23,461 nucleotides of DNA from DATAQC01 sp038232455 (lineage in GTDB: Bacteria > Actinomycetota > Acidimicrobiia > Acidimicrobiales > AC-14): contig JBBSHU010000042.1 of the NCBI GenBank assembly GCA_038232455.1, forward strand, positions 1 to 23,461. Reading direction: 5' to 3'. Positions 13,578 to 20,040 of the stretch are shown here, piece after piece. The notes under the pieces are model-generated. The model saw only the letters and a program-made list of their open reading frames with translations, did no database searches and had not been told where the DNA came from. A program made the position numbers and the translations under genes. Each line of letters begins with the position of its first letter. Position 1 is the first letter of the stretch.

Positions 13578-14430
13578 GTCGGGCCCGAGCGGCCCCCTGA
13601 GCGGGGGACCGGGCAGCGGCCCGCTCCTACCCGGCGCGGAGCCCTTCCGGGCCGACGGTGACGGGGGTGGGGGCGGTGCCCTCGTACTGCACGGCTTCAC
13701 CGGGAGCCCCCACTCGGTACGAGGGGTGGCCCGGGCCCTCGCCACGGCCGGCCTGGCGGTGCATGCCCCGCTGCTGCCGGGTCACGGGACGTCGCCCGAC
13801 GACATCCTGGCCACCACATGGGACGACTGGAGGGCGGCCGTGGAGACCGCCTGGGCCGATCTGGCGGAGCACGGCGATCCCGTGATGGTCTTCGGGCTCT
13901 CCATGGGCGGCACCCTGGCTGCAGCTCTGGCCGCCGATCATCCCGAGATCGCCGGCATCGTCGTCGTCAACCCCTACATCGACCCACCCGCGGCATCTTT
14001 CCAGGACCTTCTGCGGGGGCTCCTCGCCGCCGGCGAGACCTGGATCCCCGGCATCGGCAGCGACATCGCCCTTCCCGATTCCCGTGAGGTGGGCTACGGC
14101 GGGACGCCGATCACCCCCCTGCTCTCGCTCTGCCAGGCCCTCGACCGTCTCGCGCTCCGTCTCGGCCGAGTCACCTGCCCGGTCGTGGTGATGACCAGCC
14201 GGGTCGACCACGTGGTTCCCCCGGTGTCGAGCGAAGTCCTCACCGGCAGCGTCGCCGGGCCGGTCGAGCACATATGGCTCGAGCGCAGCTTCCACGCCGC
14301 CACCCTCGACTTCGACGGTGAAGAGATCGAGCGCCGCACCGTGGAGTTCGCCACCAGGGTGGTGGATCGACGCCGCCAGGATGACGCCCGGGCGGACGGG
14401 TCGGGCCGACCCCCTACGATCGTCCCGTGA
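13567..14430 (+). CDS. Alpha/beta hydrolase, carboxylesterase/lipase-like
   Basis: This 287-aa protein is of the Est30/monoacylglycerol-lipase type. GALVLHGFTGSPHSVRGVARAL contains the oxyanion HGFTG motif. APLLPGHGTSPDDILATTWDDW is the typical following block. The nucleophile S112 sits in FGLSMGG, and D214 (SRVDHVV) and H243 (RSFHAAT) complete the triad. The substrate is unknown; short acyl esters are the family default. The first 36 residues are Gly/Pro/Ser-rich and partly encoded by the 25-bp repeat (GPSGPLSG), so they are probably disordered. GTG 13567 overlaps the preceding gene by 11 bases, and the TGA forms GTGA with the gatC start, so the gene lies inside a coupled run. Confidence 0.9.
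   Translation: MPTESGPSGPLSGGPGSGPLLPGAEPFRADGDGGGGGALVLHGFTGSPHSVRGVARALATAGLAVHAPLLPGHGTSPDDILATTWDDWRAAVETAWADLAEHGDPVMVFGLSMGGTLAAALAADHPEIAGIVVVNPYIDPPAASFQDLLRGLLAAGETWIPGIGSDIALPDSREVGYGGTPITPLLSLCQALDRLALRLGRVTCPVVVMTSRVDHVVPPVSSEVLTGSVAGPVEHIWLERSFHAATLDFDGEEIERRTVEFATRVVDRRRQDDARADGSGRPPTIVP
13581..13605 (+). repeat. 25-bp GC-rich repeat, copy 2 (in hydrolase codons 5-13)
   Basis: It differs from copy 3 at one position over 25 bp. Read in the hydrolase frame it gives GPSGPLSG. Confidence 0.75.
14415..14420 (+). promoter_or_regulatory. -10 box before gatC, inside the hydrolase 3' end
   Basis: TACGAT is 6 nt before GTG 14427, the same spacing as other leaderless starts here. It suggests gatCAB can be transcribed independently of the hydrolase. 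Confidence 0.45.
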
Positions 14431-14729
14431 CCGAACCCATCTCCCGTCAGGACGTGGCCCACGTGGCGGCGCTGGCCCGGCTCCGCCTCACCGACGACGA
14501 GCTCGACCGGTTCACCCTCCAGTTGGGGGCCGTGCTCGATCACGCAGCCGACGTGGCCCCCCTCGACACTGCGGGTGTACCCCCCACCGCCCATCCTTTG
14601 CCCCTGGTCAACGTCCTGCGTGACGACACCGTCGTCGCCGGCCTCGAACGCGATGAAGTGCTGTCCCAGGCACCGGCGGTCGAGGACGGGCGCTTCCGCG
14701 TTCCCCGGATCCTCGGCGAGGCACCCTGA
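14427..14729 (+). CDS. gatC: Asp/Glu-tRNA amidotransferase subunit C
   Basis: This 100-aa subunit wraps around GatA and stabilises GatCAB, which converts Glu-tRNA(Gln) or Asp-tRNA(Asn) to the amide form. The family pattern is clear: ISRQDVAHVAALARLRLTDDELDRF, QLGAVLDHAADVAPLDTAGVPPTAHPL, and the ending VEDGRFRVPRIL. Its length is normal. GTG 14427 overlaps the hydrolase stop (GTGA) and is also placed for leaderless translation. Its TGA shares one base with the gatA ATG (TGATG). Confidence 0.96.
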   Translation: MTEPISRQDVAHVAALARLRLTDDELDRFTLQLGAVLDHAADVAPLDTAGVPPTAHPLPLVNVLRDDTVVAGLERDEVLSQAPAVEDGRFRVPRILGEAP

Positions 14730-16198
14730 TGGCGGGCCCGAGCGGCCCTCTGAGCGGGATGGCGGCGTCTTCGGACGGACCCGGCTCAGCGTCGCAGATC
14801 GCCCGGGCCGTCCGTTCGGGCCAGCGGTCCGCCGTCGACGTGGTCGACGAGCACCTCACCCGAATCGCCGAGCGCGAGCCCGGGCTTCACGCCTTCAACA
14901 CCGTGCTCGCCGACGAGGCCCGAGCCGCCGCAGTCAGGGTCGACGGTGTCGTCGCCACCGGCGGGGACCCCGGGCCACTGGCCGGTGTCCCGGTAGCCGT
15001 CAAGGACAACCTGTGCACCCGGGGCATCCCCACCACCTGCTCGTCACGAATCCTCGAGCACTGGGTCCCGCCGTACGACGCGACCGTCGTGTCCCGCCTG
15101 ACCGCGTCGGGGGCGGTGGTCGTGGGCAAGACCAACCTCGACGAGTTCGCCATGGGCTCGTCCACCGAGAACTCGGCGTTCGGGCCCACCCGGAACCCCC
15201 ACGACCCCACCCGGGTCCCCGGCGGCTCCAGCGGCGGAAGTGCGGCGGCAGTGGCCGCCGGCTTCGCTCCCCTGGCCCTGGGTTCCGATACGGGGGGCTC
15301 CATCCGCCAGCCCGCCGCCCTGTGCGGCGTCGTCGGGGCGAAGCCCACCTACGGGATGGTGTCGCGCTACGGCCTGATCGCTTTCGCATCGTCGCTCGAC
15401 CAGGTCGGCCCCCTGGCCGCCACTGTCGGCGATGCCGCCCTCCTCCTGGAGGTGATCGCCGGTCACGACCCGGCGGACTCCACGTCGATCTCGGACCCCG
15501 TCGTCGACCTCCAAACGGCCGTCGACGAGGGGGTCGACGGGCTGCGCGTGGGTGTCGTCACCGAGCTGGCCGAAGGAGCCGATGCCGACGTGGCCGCCCG
15601 CCTCGATGAGGCCGTGAAGGCGCTGGAGGCGGCCGGAGCCAAGGTCGACGAGGCATCGGTACCTGCGGCCACCCACGGGCTGGCGGCCTACTACCTGCTG
15701 GCGCCAGCCGAAGCCTCGTCCAACCTGGCCCGGTACGACGGCGTTCGCTACGGCCTGCGCGTCGACGGCTCCGACGTGAGCGACATGAACCACCTCACGC
15801 GCACGGCTGGGTTCGGCAACGAGGTCAAGCGCCGCATCATGCTCGGTACCTACGCCCTCTCGGCCGGCTACTACGACGCGTACTACGGCCAGGCCCAGCG
15901 GGTGCGTACCCTCATCATTCGCGACTTCGAGGCCGCCTACGCCGACCACGACCTGCTGCTGTCGCCCACCGCCCCCACCACGGCGTTCGCCCTCGGGGCC
16001 AAGACCGACGACCCTCTCACCATGTACCTGTCCGACGTCTGCACCATCCCTTCCAACCTGGCCGGCCATCCCGCCGTGTCGGTGCCCTACGGCACCGGCG
16101 ACGACGGCATGCCCGTGGGTGTGCAGGTCCTGGCACCCGCTTTGGGCGAGTACGCCATGTTCCGCGCTGCCGGCGCCCTGGAGCGGAGCCGAGGATGA
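14729..16198 (+). CDS. gatA: Asp/Glu-tRNA amidotransferase subunit A (amidase)
   Basis: This 489-aa amidase frees ammonia from glutamine for transfer to misacylated tRNA. The Ser-cisSer-Lys triad is present: K92 in PVAVKDNLCTRG, S167 in PGGSSGGSAAAV and S191 in SDTGGSIRQPA. The spacings of 75 and 24 residues match known GatA. GAKPTYGMVSRYGLIAFASSLDQ and GFGNEVKRRIMLGTYALSAGYYDAYY are also conserved. ATG 14729 follows the gatC stop. The first residues (AGPSGPLSG) come from the third 25-bp repeat, so ATG 14759 (MAASSDG) may be the older start. The gatB ATG overlaps its TGA. Confidence 0.97.
   Translation: MAGPSGPLSGMAASSDGPGSASQIARAVRSGQRSAVDVVDEHLTRIAEREPGLHAFNTVLADEARAAAVRVDGVVATGGDPGPLAGVPVAVKDNLCTRGIPTTCSSRILEHWVPPYDATVVSRLTASGAVVVGKTNLDEFAMGSSTENSAFGPTRNPHDPTRVPGGSSGGSAAAVAAGFAPLALGSDTGGSIRQPAALCGVVGAKPTYGMVSRYGLIAFASSLDQVGPLAATVGDAALLLEVIAGHDPADSTSISDPVVDLQTAVDEGVDGLRVGVVTELAEGADADVAARLDEAVKALEAAGAKVDEASVPAATHGLAAYYLLAPAEASSNLARYDGVRYGLRVDGSDVSDMNHLTRTAGFGNEVKRRIMLGTYALSAGYYDAYYGQAQRVRTLIIRDFEAAYADHDLLLSPTAPTTAFALGAKTDDPLTMYLSDVCTIPSNLAGHPAVSVPYGTGDDGMPVGVQVLAPALGEYAMFRAAGALERSRG
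14734..14758 (+). repeat. 25-bp GC-rich repeat, copy 3 (in gatA codons 2-10)
   Basis: GGGCCCGAGCGGCCC followed by TCTGAGCGGG. In the gatA frame it encodes GPSGPLSG, as copy 2 does in an unrelated gene. Confidence 0.75.
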
Positions 16199-17619
16199 CC
16201 ACTGCTACCGACGGCTGGGAGACGGTCGTGGGCCTGGAGGTTCACTGCGAGCTGGCCACCGCCACCAAGTTGTTCTGCGGCTGCCCCAACGCGTTCGGCG
16301 ACGAACCCAACACCAATGTGTGCCCCGTGTGCCTGGGTCTGCCCGGATCGCTCCCGGTGCTCAACCGCCAAGCGGTGGAGCTGGCCATGCGGGTGGGGAC
16401 CGCCCTGCACAGCGAGGTCCGCCCCTCGGTCTTCGCCCGGAAGAACTACTTCTACCCCGACATGCCCAAGGACTACCAGGTCAGCCAGTACGACCAGCCC
16501 CTCAACGCGGGTGGTTGGCTCGACCTGCCCGACGGCACCCGTATCGGCGTGACTCGGGCCCACATGGAGGAGGACACGGGCAAGAGCACCCACGTGGGCG
16601 GAAGTGGCCGTATCCAGGGCGCCAACCACTCCCTGGTCGACTACAACCGGGCCGGCGTTCCCCTGGTGGAGATCGTGAGCGAGCCGGATATCCGCTCGGC
16701 CGAGCAGGCCCAGGCGTACGTGAACGAGCTGCGCGCCATCCTCGTGGCCACCGGGGCGTCCGACGCCCGGATGGAGGAAGGGTCGCTGCGTATCGACGCC
16801 AACGTGTCGGTGAGGCGGGTCGACGCCACCGAATTCGGGACCCGGGCCGAGATCAAGAATCTCAACTCCGTGCGTTCGCTCCGGCGCGCCGTCGACCACG
16901 AGCGCGCCCGGCAGGTGGCCCTGGTGGAGGACGGAGGCCGGGTCGTGCAGGAGACCCGGCATTGGAACGAAGACCACGGCGCCACCTCGTCGATGCGTTC
17001 CAAGGAGGAGGCGTTCGACTACCGCTACTTCCCCGAGCCCGACCTGGTGCCCCTGGACCCCGGACCCGTATGGATCTCGGCGGTGGCCGGCGGCCTGCCC
17101 AGCCTTCCCGCAGCGCGCCGGGCGGCCCTGGCGGCCAAGGCCGGGGTGGCCCCCGCCGACGTCGCCCTCGTAGTCGAGCAGGGTCTCGACCGACTGGTCG
17201 ACGCGGCGATCAACGGTGGCGCCGACCCTCGGCTTGCCCTGGCCCGGGCGGCCAACGAGGTGGCGGCCGATCTCGCCGCCGGTCTCGTTCTCGATCCCGC
17301 CGCCTTCACCGATCTCCTGCGCATGGAATCGGAGCGGCGGGTGACCCCGACCCAGGCCAAGGCGGTGCTGGCCGAGCTGCTGGCCAACGGCGGTGACCCC
17401 GTCGAGATCGCCGCCGACCACGGCTTCGAGGCCTTGGCCGACGATGCCCTGGAGGCGGCCGTGGATGCGGTCGTGTCCGCCCACCCCAGCCAGTGGGAGC
17501 GCTACGCAGGAGGCGACCAGAAGCTCTCCGGCTTCTTCGTGGGCAAGGTGATGGCGGCCACCGACGGCCGGGCCGACGGCCGGGCTGTCACCGTCGCCCT
17601 GCGCGCCCGCCTCCCGTAG
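16195..17619 (+). CDS. gatB: Asp/Glu-tRNA amidotransferase subunit B
   Basis: This 474-aa subunit binds the tRNA, activates the misacylated glutamate or aspartate with ATP, and receives ammonia from GatA. The N-terminal WETVVGLEVHCELATATKLFCGC and NTNVCPVCLGLPGSLPVLN contain the zinc-site cysteines. FARKNYFYPDMPKDYQVSQYDQPL, RAHMEEDTGKSTH and DYNRAGVPLVEIVSEPD are diagnostic. The C-terminal YqeY-like tRNA-binding tail includes the segment LSGFFVGKVMAAT. ATG 16195 overlaps the gatA stop (ATGA). Length and motifs are complete. Confidence 0.97.
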   Translation: MTTATDGWETVVGLEVHCELATATKLFCGCPNAFGDEPNTNVCPVCLGLPGSLPVLNRQAVELAMRVGTALHSEVRPSVFARKNYFYPDMPKDYQVSQYDQPLNAGGWLDLPDGTRIGVTRAHMEEDTGKSTHVGGSGRIQGANHSLVDYNRAGVPLVEIVSEPDIRSAEQAQAYVNELRAILVATGASDARMEEGSLRIDANVSVRRVDATEFGTRAEIKNLNSVRSLRRAVDHERARQVALVEDGGRVVQETRHWNEDHGATSSMRSKEEAFDYRYFPEPDLVPLDPGPVWISAVAGGLPSLPAARRAALAAKAGVAPADVALVVEQGLDRLVDAAINGGADPRLALARAANEVAADLAAGLVLDPAAFTDLLRMESERRVTPTQAKAVLAELLANGGDPVEIAADHGFEALADDALEAAVDAVVSAHPSQWERYAGGDQKLSGFFVGKVMAATDGRADGRAVTVALRARLP

Positions 17620-17657
17620 CGATCCGGTGTCCGGCAGCGCAGTTGGCGCCATGCCCG

Positions 17658-17663
17658 TATCGT
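17658..17663 (+). promoter_or_regulatory. -10 box upstream of the GGDEF/EAL gene
   Basis: TATCGT in the gatB to GGDEF gap, 6 nt before GTG 17670. At this spacing transcription would begin at the mini-ORF start codon. Confidence 0.5.
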
Positions 17664-17669
17664 TGGCCT

Positions 17670-17729
17670 GTGATGCCAGGGGTGCAGGTCGGCCCGCGGT
17701 GGAGGGTGCAGTGGGTCCGCCGTGGCTGA
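17670..17729 (+). CDS. 19-codon leader ORF preceding the GGDEF/EAL gene
   Basis: GTG 17670 begins a 19-residue basic peptide, MMPGVQVGPRWRVQWVRRG, ending in TGA 17727-17729. GTG lies exactly where a leaderless transcript from TATCGT would start. The stop overlaps GTG 17722, an in-frame start of the GGDEF/EAL gene (GTGGCTGA). It could be a coupling leader peptide or simply a short 5' UTR. No homologue is known to me. Confidence 0.35.
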   Translation: MMPGVQVGPRWRVQWVRRG

Positions 17730-17748
17730 CGATCGCCCCGGAGCCCCG

Positions 17749-20001
17749 ATGCCGACGCAGTTGTGGGCCCATGCCGAGCTCGGTTACCCCGATCCCCGCG
17801 AGGGGCCGCATCGTTCGTTGCGTACCAGCCTGGTCCTCGTCCTGTTGCCGCCCCTGCTCGCCCTCGTCGTCCTGACCTGCGCAGCCGTTCTCTTCTACCA
17901 GGGAGCCGAGCACCGCGTCGCCCGGGCCCGCCAGGCCATCGAGCGCTCCGTGCCCGAACGGAATGCCGGCTCCGTGCCCGAACGGAATGCCGGCTCGGCG
18001 GCGGCCACGAGCGCCCTCAACCAGGCCATCGACGAGTTCGACCGGGCCCGTGTCGCCGTCGGCGGCGGCCTCATCGGTGCGCTGCTGCTGGCGGTGGCGG
18101 CCGCCGTGCAACTCGACCGAAAGCTGGTGCGGCCCATCCGTACGGCGCAGCGGGCTGCCCGCCGGGTGGACGAAGGCGAGTTGGGCATCCGCCTCGACCC
18201 TTCCGCCGACGGCGAGCTGGGCGATCTGGCCCTGGCCATGAACGCCATGGCCGCAGAGCTCGACCGCAGCCGGCCCACCCTGATGGCCGCCGCCGTGGTC
18301 GAACACGACCCGGACCTCGTGCTCGTCGTCGGTCCCGTCGACGACGGCGAGGCTGACGTGCGCTGGCTCGTGCGCTACGCTAGCCCGGTGGCCACCGAGA
18401 TGCTCGGGCGTCCGGCCGAGTGGCTGGCCGGAGTACCCGTCGTCGGCCTCGTGCACCCCGACGACCGGGCCAAGCTGATCGAGATCCTGACCGATTCGGC
18501 CGGTCCGGCCATCCGAGCCCGCGGCGCGTCGGAGATCCGGTTCTCCCACGTCCAGGGCCGGTGGTTGGAGGTCGAGCTGGCCGCCGTCGACCTTCTCGAC
18601 GACCCCAACGTGGCGGGTGTGGTTCTCCACGCCCGGAACCTCTTCGAGCGCCGGGCCGAGGACGACGAGCTCCGCCACCTGGCCCTCCACGACCCCCTGA
18701 CCCGCCTGGCCAATCGCACGCTCTTCGGCGACCACGTCGAGCACGCCCTGGCGCGCAATCGTCGCCCCGGTGCCCGCCCCAACGCCGTGCTCATCGTCGA
18801 CCTGGACGGCTTCAAGACCATCAACGACAGCCTCGGTCACGCCGCCGGCGACGAAGTGCTGGTGGAGCTGGCTGAACGCCTGCGCACCAGGATCCGTCCG
18901 GGTGACACCGCCGCCCGACTGGGGGGCGACGAGTTCGGGGTGTTGCTCGAGGGCAGCTCCAATTCCGACGCAGCGATGGTCGCTCAGCGAATTCTCGATG
19001 CCGTTTCCGGCCCGGTCACCGCCCACGACAAAGAAGTGATGATCACTGCGAGCGTCGGCATCGCCATCAGCGAGCCCGGCCAGGACGCCGAGGCGCTCAT
19101 GCGCAACGCCGACGTGGCCATGTACGCGGCCAAGACCGCCGGGAAGAACCGGTACCAGGTTTTCCGTCGGGAGATGCAGGAGGCAGTCGCCCGCCGCCTC
19201 GACCTCGAGGCCGACCTACGCCGGGTGATCGACCGTCGCGAGCTGGTCCTTCACTACCAGCCCATCATCGACCTGACCTCCGGTGATCTCGTCGGCGTGG
19301 AGGCCCTGGTTCGTTGGGCCAGGCCCGACCGTCCCCTCGTGTATCCCGCCGAGTTCATCGAGGTGGCCGAGGAGAGTGGCCTCATCATGCCCATGGGTGC
19401 GTGGATCCTGGGCGAGGCCTGTCGCCAGGAGCAGGTGTGGAGCCAGCGCTTCCCGCGACCCAAGGCGCTCGGGATCGCCGTCAACGTCTCGCCTGTCCAG
19501 GTCGACGACCCGGCCTTCGTCGACCAGGTCGTGGCCGTTCTGGGGAAGTCGGGCACCCCGCCGTCCAACATCACCCTGGAGATCACCGAGAGCCTCTTCA
19601 TGCGCGACTTCGACGTCAAGGTCGAAAAGCTGCGTCGACTCAGAGATCTTGGGGTCAAGGTCGCCATCGACGACTTCGGCACGGGATGGTCGTCGTTCAG
19701 CCGGCTCAAGGACATGCCCATCGACATCCTCAAGATCGACAAGGCGTTCGTCGACGACGTCACCCGCGGTGTCGAGGACTCGGCTGTGGCCCAGGCCATC
19801 GTGAAGCTGGCCCAGACTCTCGGCCTGCGGACGGTGGCCGAGGGAATCGAGTACCCGGGTCAGTCCGACCGCCTGGCCGAGATGAAATGCGACATGGGCC
19901 AGGGGTACCTCTTCTCCAGACCTGTGCCCGCCGACGCCATCGACGGCCTCCTGCGCCGCCGCGGCCCGGGCCGGGGCTCGGTTTCCCCCCTGGCGTCGTA
20001 G
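17749..20001 (+). CDS. Membrane sensor with HAMP, PAS-like, GGDEF and EAL domains (cyclic-di-GMP turnover)
   Basis: This protein of about 750 aa may both make and degrade cyclic-di-GMP. Order: an N-terminal helix (SLVLVLLPPLLALVVLTCAAVLFY), a short outside loop of about 40 residues with a duplicated SVPERNAG, a second helix (GGGLIGALLLAVAAAVQL), HAMP (LVRPIRTAQRAARRVDEGELG), and a PAS-like domain (YASPVATEMLGRP...VHPDDRAKL). The GGDEF domain has RLGGDEFGVLL at 392-396 and an inhibitory RPGD site five residues before it. The EAL domain has EALVRW (518), AVNVSP, LEITES, IDDFGTG, LKIDKAF and AEGIE. All catalytic blocks are intact. ATG 17749 has GGAG 5 nt upstream; GTG 17722 would add 9 residues and overlaps the mini-ORF stop. 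Confidence 0.95.
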   Translation: MPTQLWAHAELGYPDPREGPHRSLRTSLVLVLLPPLLALVVLTCAAVLFYQGAEHRVARARQAIERSVPERNAGSVPERNAGSAAATSALNQAIDEFDRARVAVGGGLIGALLLAVAAAVQLDRKLVRPIRTAQRAARRVDEGELGIRLDPSADGELGDLALAMNAMAAELDRSRPTLMAAAVVEHDPDLVLVVGPVDDGEADVRWLVRYASPVATEMLGRPAEWLAGVPVVGLVHPDDRAKLIEILTDSAGPAIRARGASEIRFSHVQGRWLEVELAAVDLLDDPNVAGVVLHARNLFERRAEDDELRHLALHDPLTRLANRTLFGDHVEHALARNRRPGARPNAVLIVDLDGFKTINDSLGHAAGDEVLVELAERLRTRIRPGDTAARLGGDEFGVLLEGSSNSDAAMVAQRILDAVSGPVTAHDKEVMITASVGIAISEPGQDAEALMRNADVAMYAAKTAGKNRYQVFRREMQEAVARRLDLEADLRRVIDRRELVLHYQPIIDLTSGDLVGVEALVRWARPDRPLVYPAEFIEVAEESGLIMPMGAWILGEACRQEQVWSQRFPRPKALGIAVNVSPVQVDDPAFVDQVVAVLGKSGTPPSNITLEITESLFMRDFDVKVEKLRRLRDLGVKVAIDDFGTGWSSFSRLKDMPIDILKIDKAFVDDVTRGVEDSAVAQAIVKLAQTLGLRTVAEGIEYPGQSDRLAEMKCDMGQGYLFSRPVPADAIDGLLRRRGPGRGSVSPLAS
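17947..17994 (+). repeat. Perfect 24-bp in-frame tandem duplication
   Basis: Two identical adjacent 24-bp units (17947-17970 and 17971-17994) encode SVPERNAG twice in the extracytoplasmic loop of the GGDEF/EAL protein. The absence of any mismatch implies recent slippage or duplication. Confidence 0.95.
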
Positions 20002-20002
20002 G

Positions 20003-20023
20003 GGGGTCGCACGCAAAGACCCC
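20003..20023. terminator. Bidirectional hairpin between convergent GGDEF/EAL and GT-C genes
   Basis: GGGGTC (20003-20008) pairs with GACCCC (20018-20023) around a 9-nt loop. An alternative stem pairs CCCCCC (19985-19990) with GGGGGG (20001-20006), so the two stems compete. It fills the 39-bp gap between the stops. Confidence 0.5.
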
Positions 20024-20040
20024 GTGAGTTGGTGCCGAGG

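Noticed and set aside
16087..19026. 979-codon open frame on the minus strand across gatA, gatB and the GGDEF/EAL gene
   Set aside because: It is antisense to strongly recognisable proteins, its translation is low-complexity Gly/His/Val-rich with no domain, and long antisense frames are expected at this GC content.
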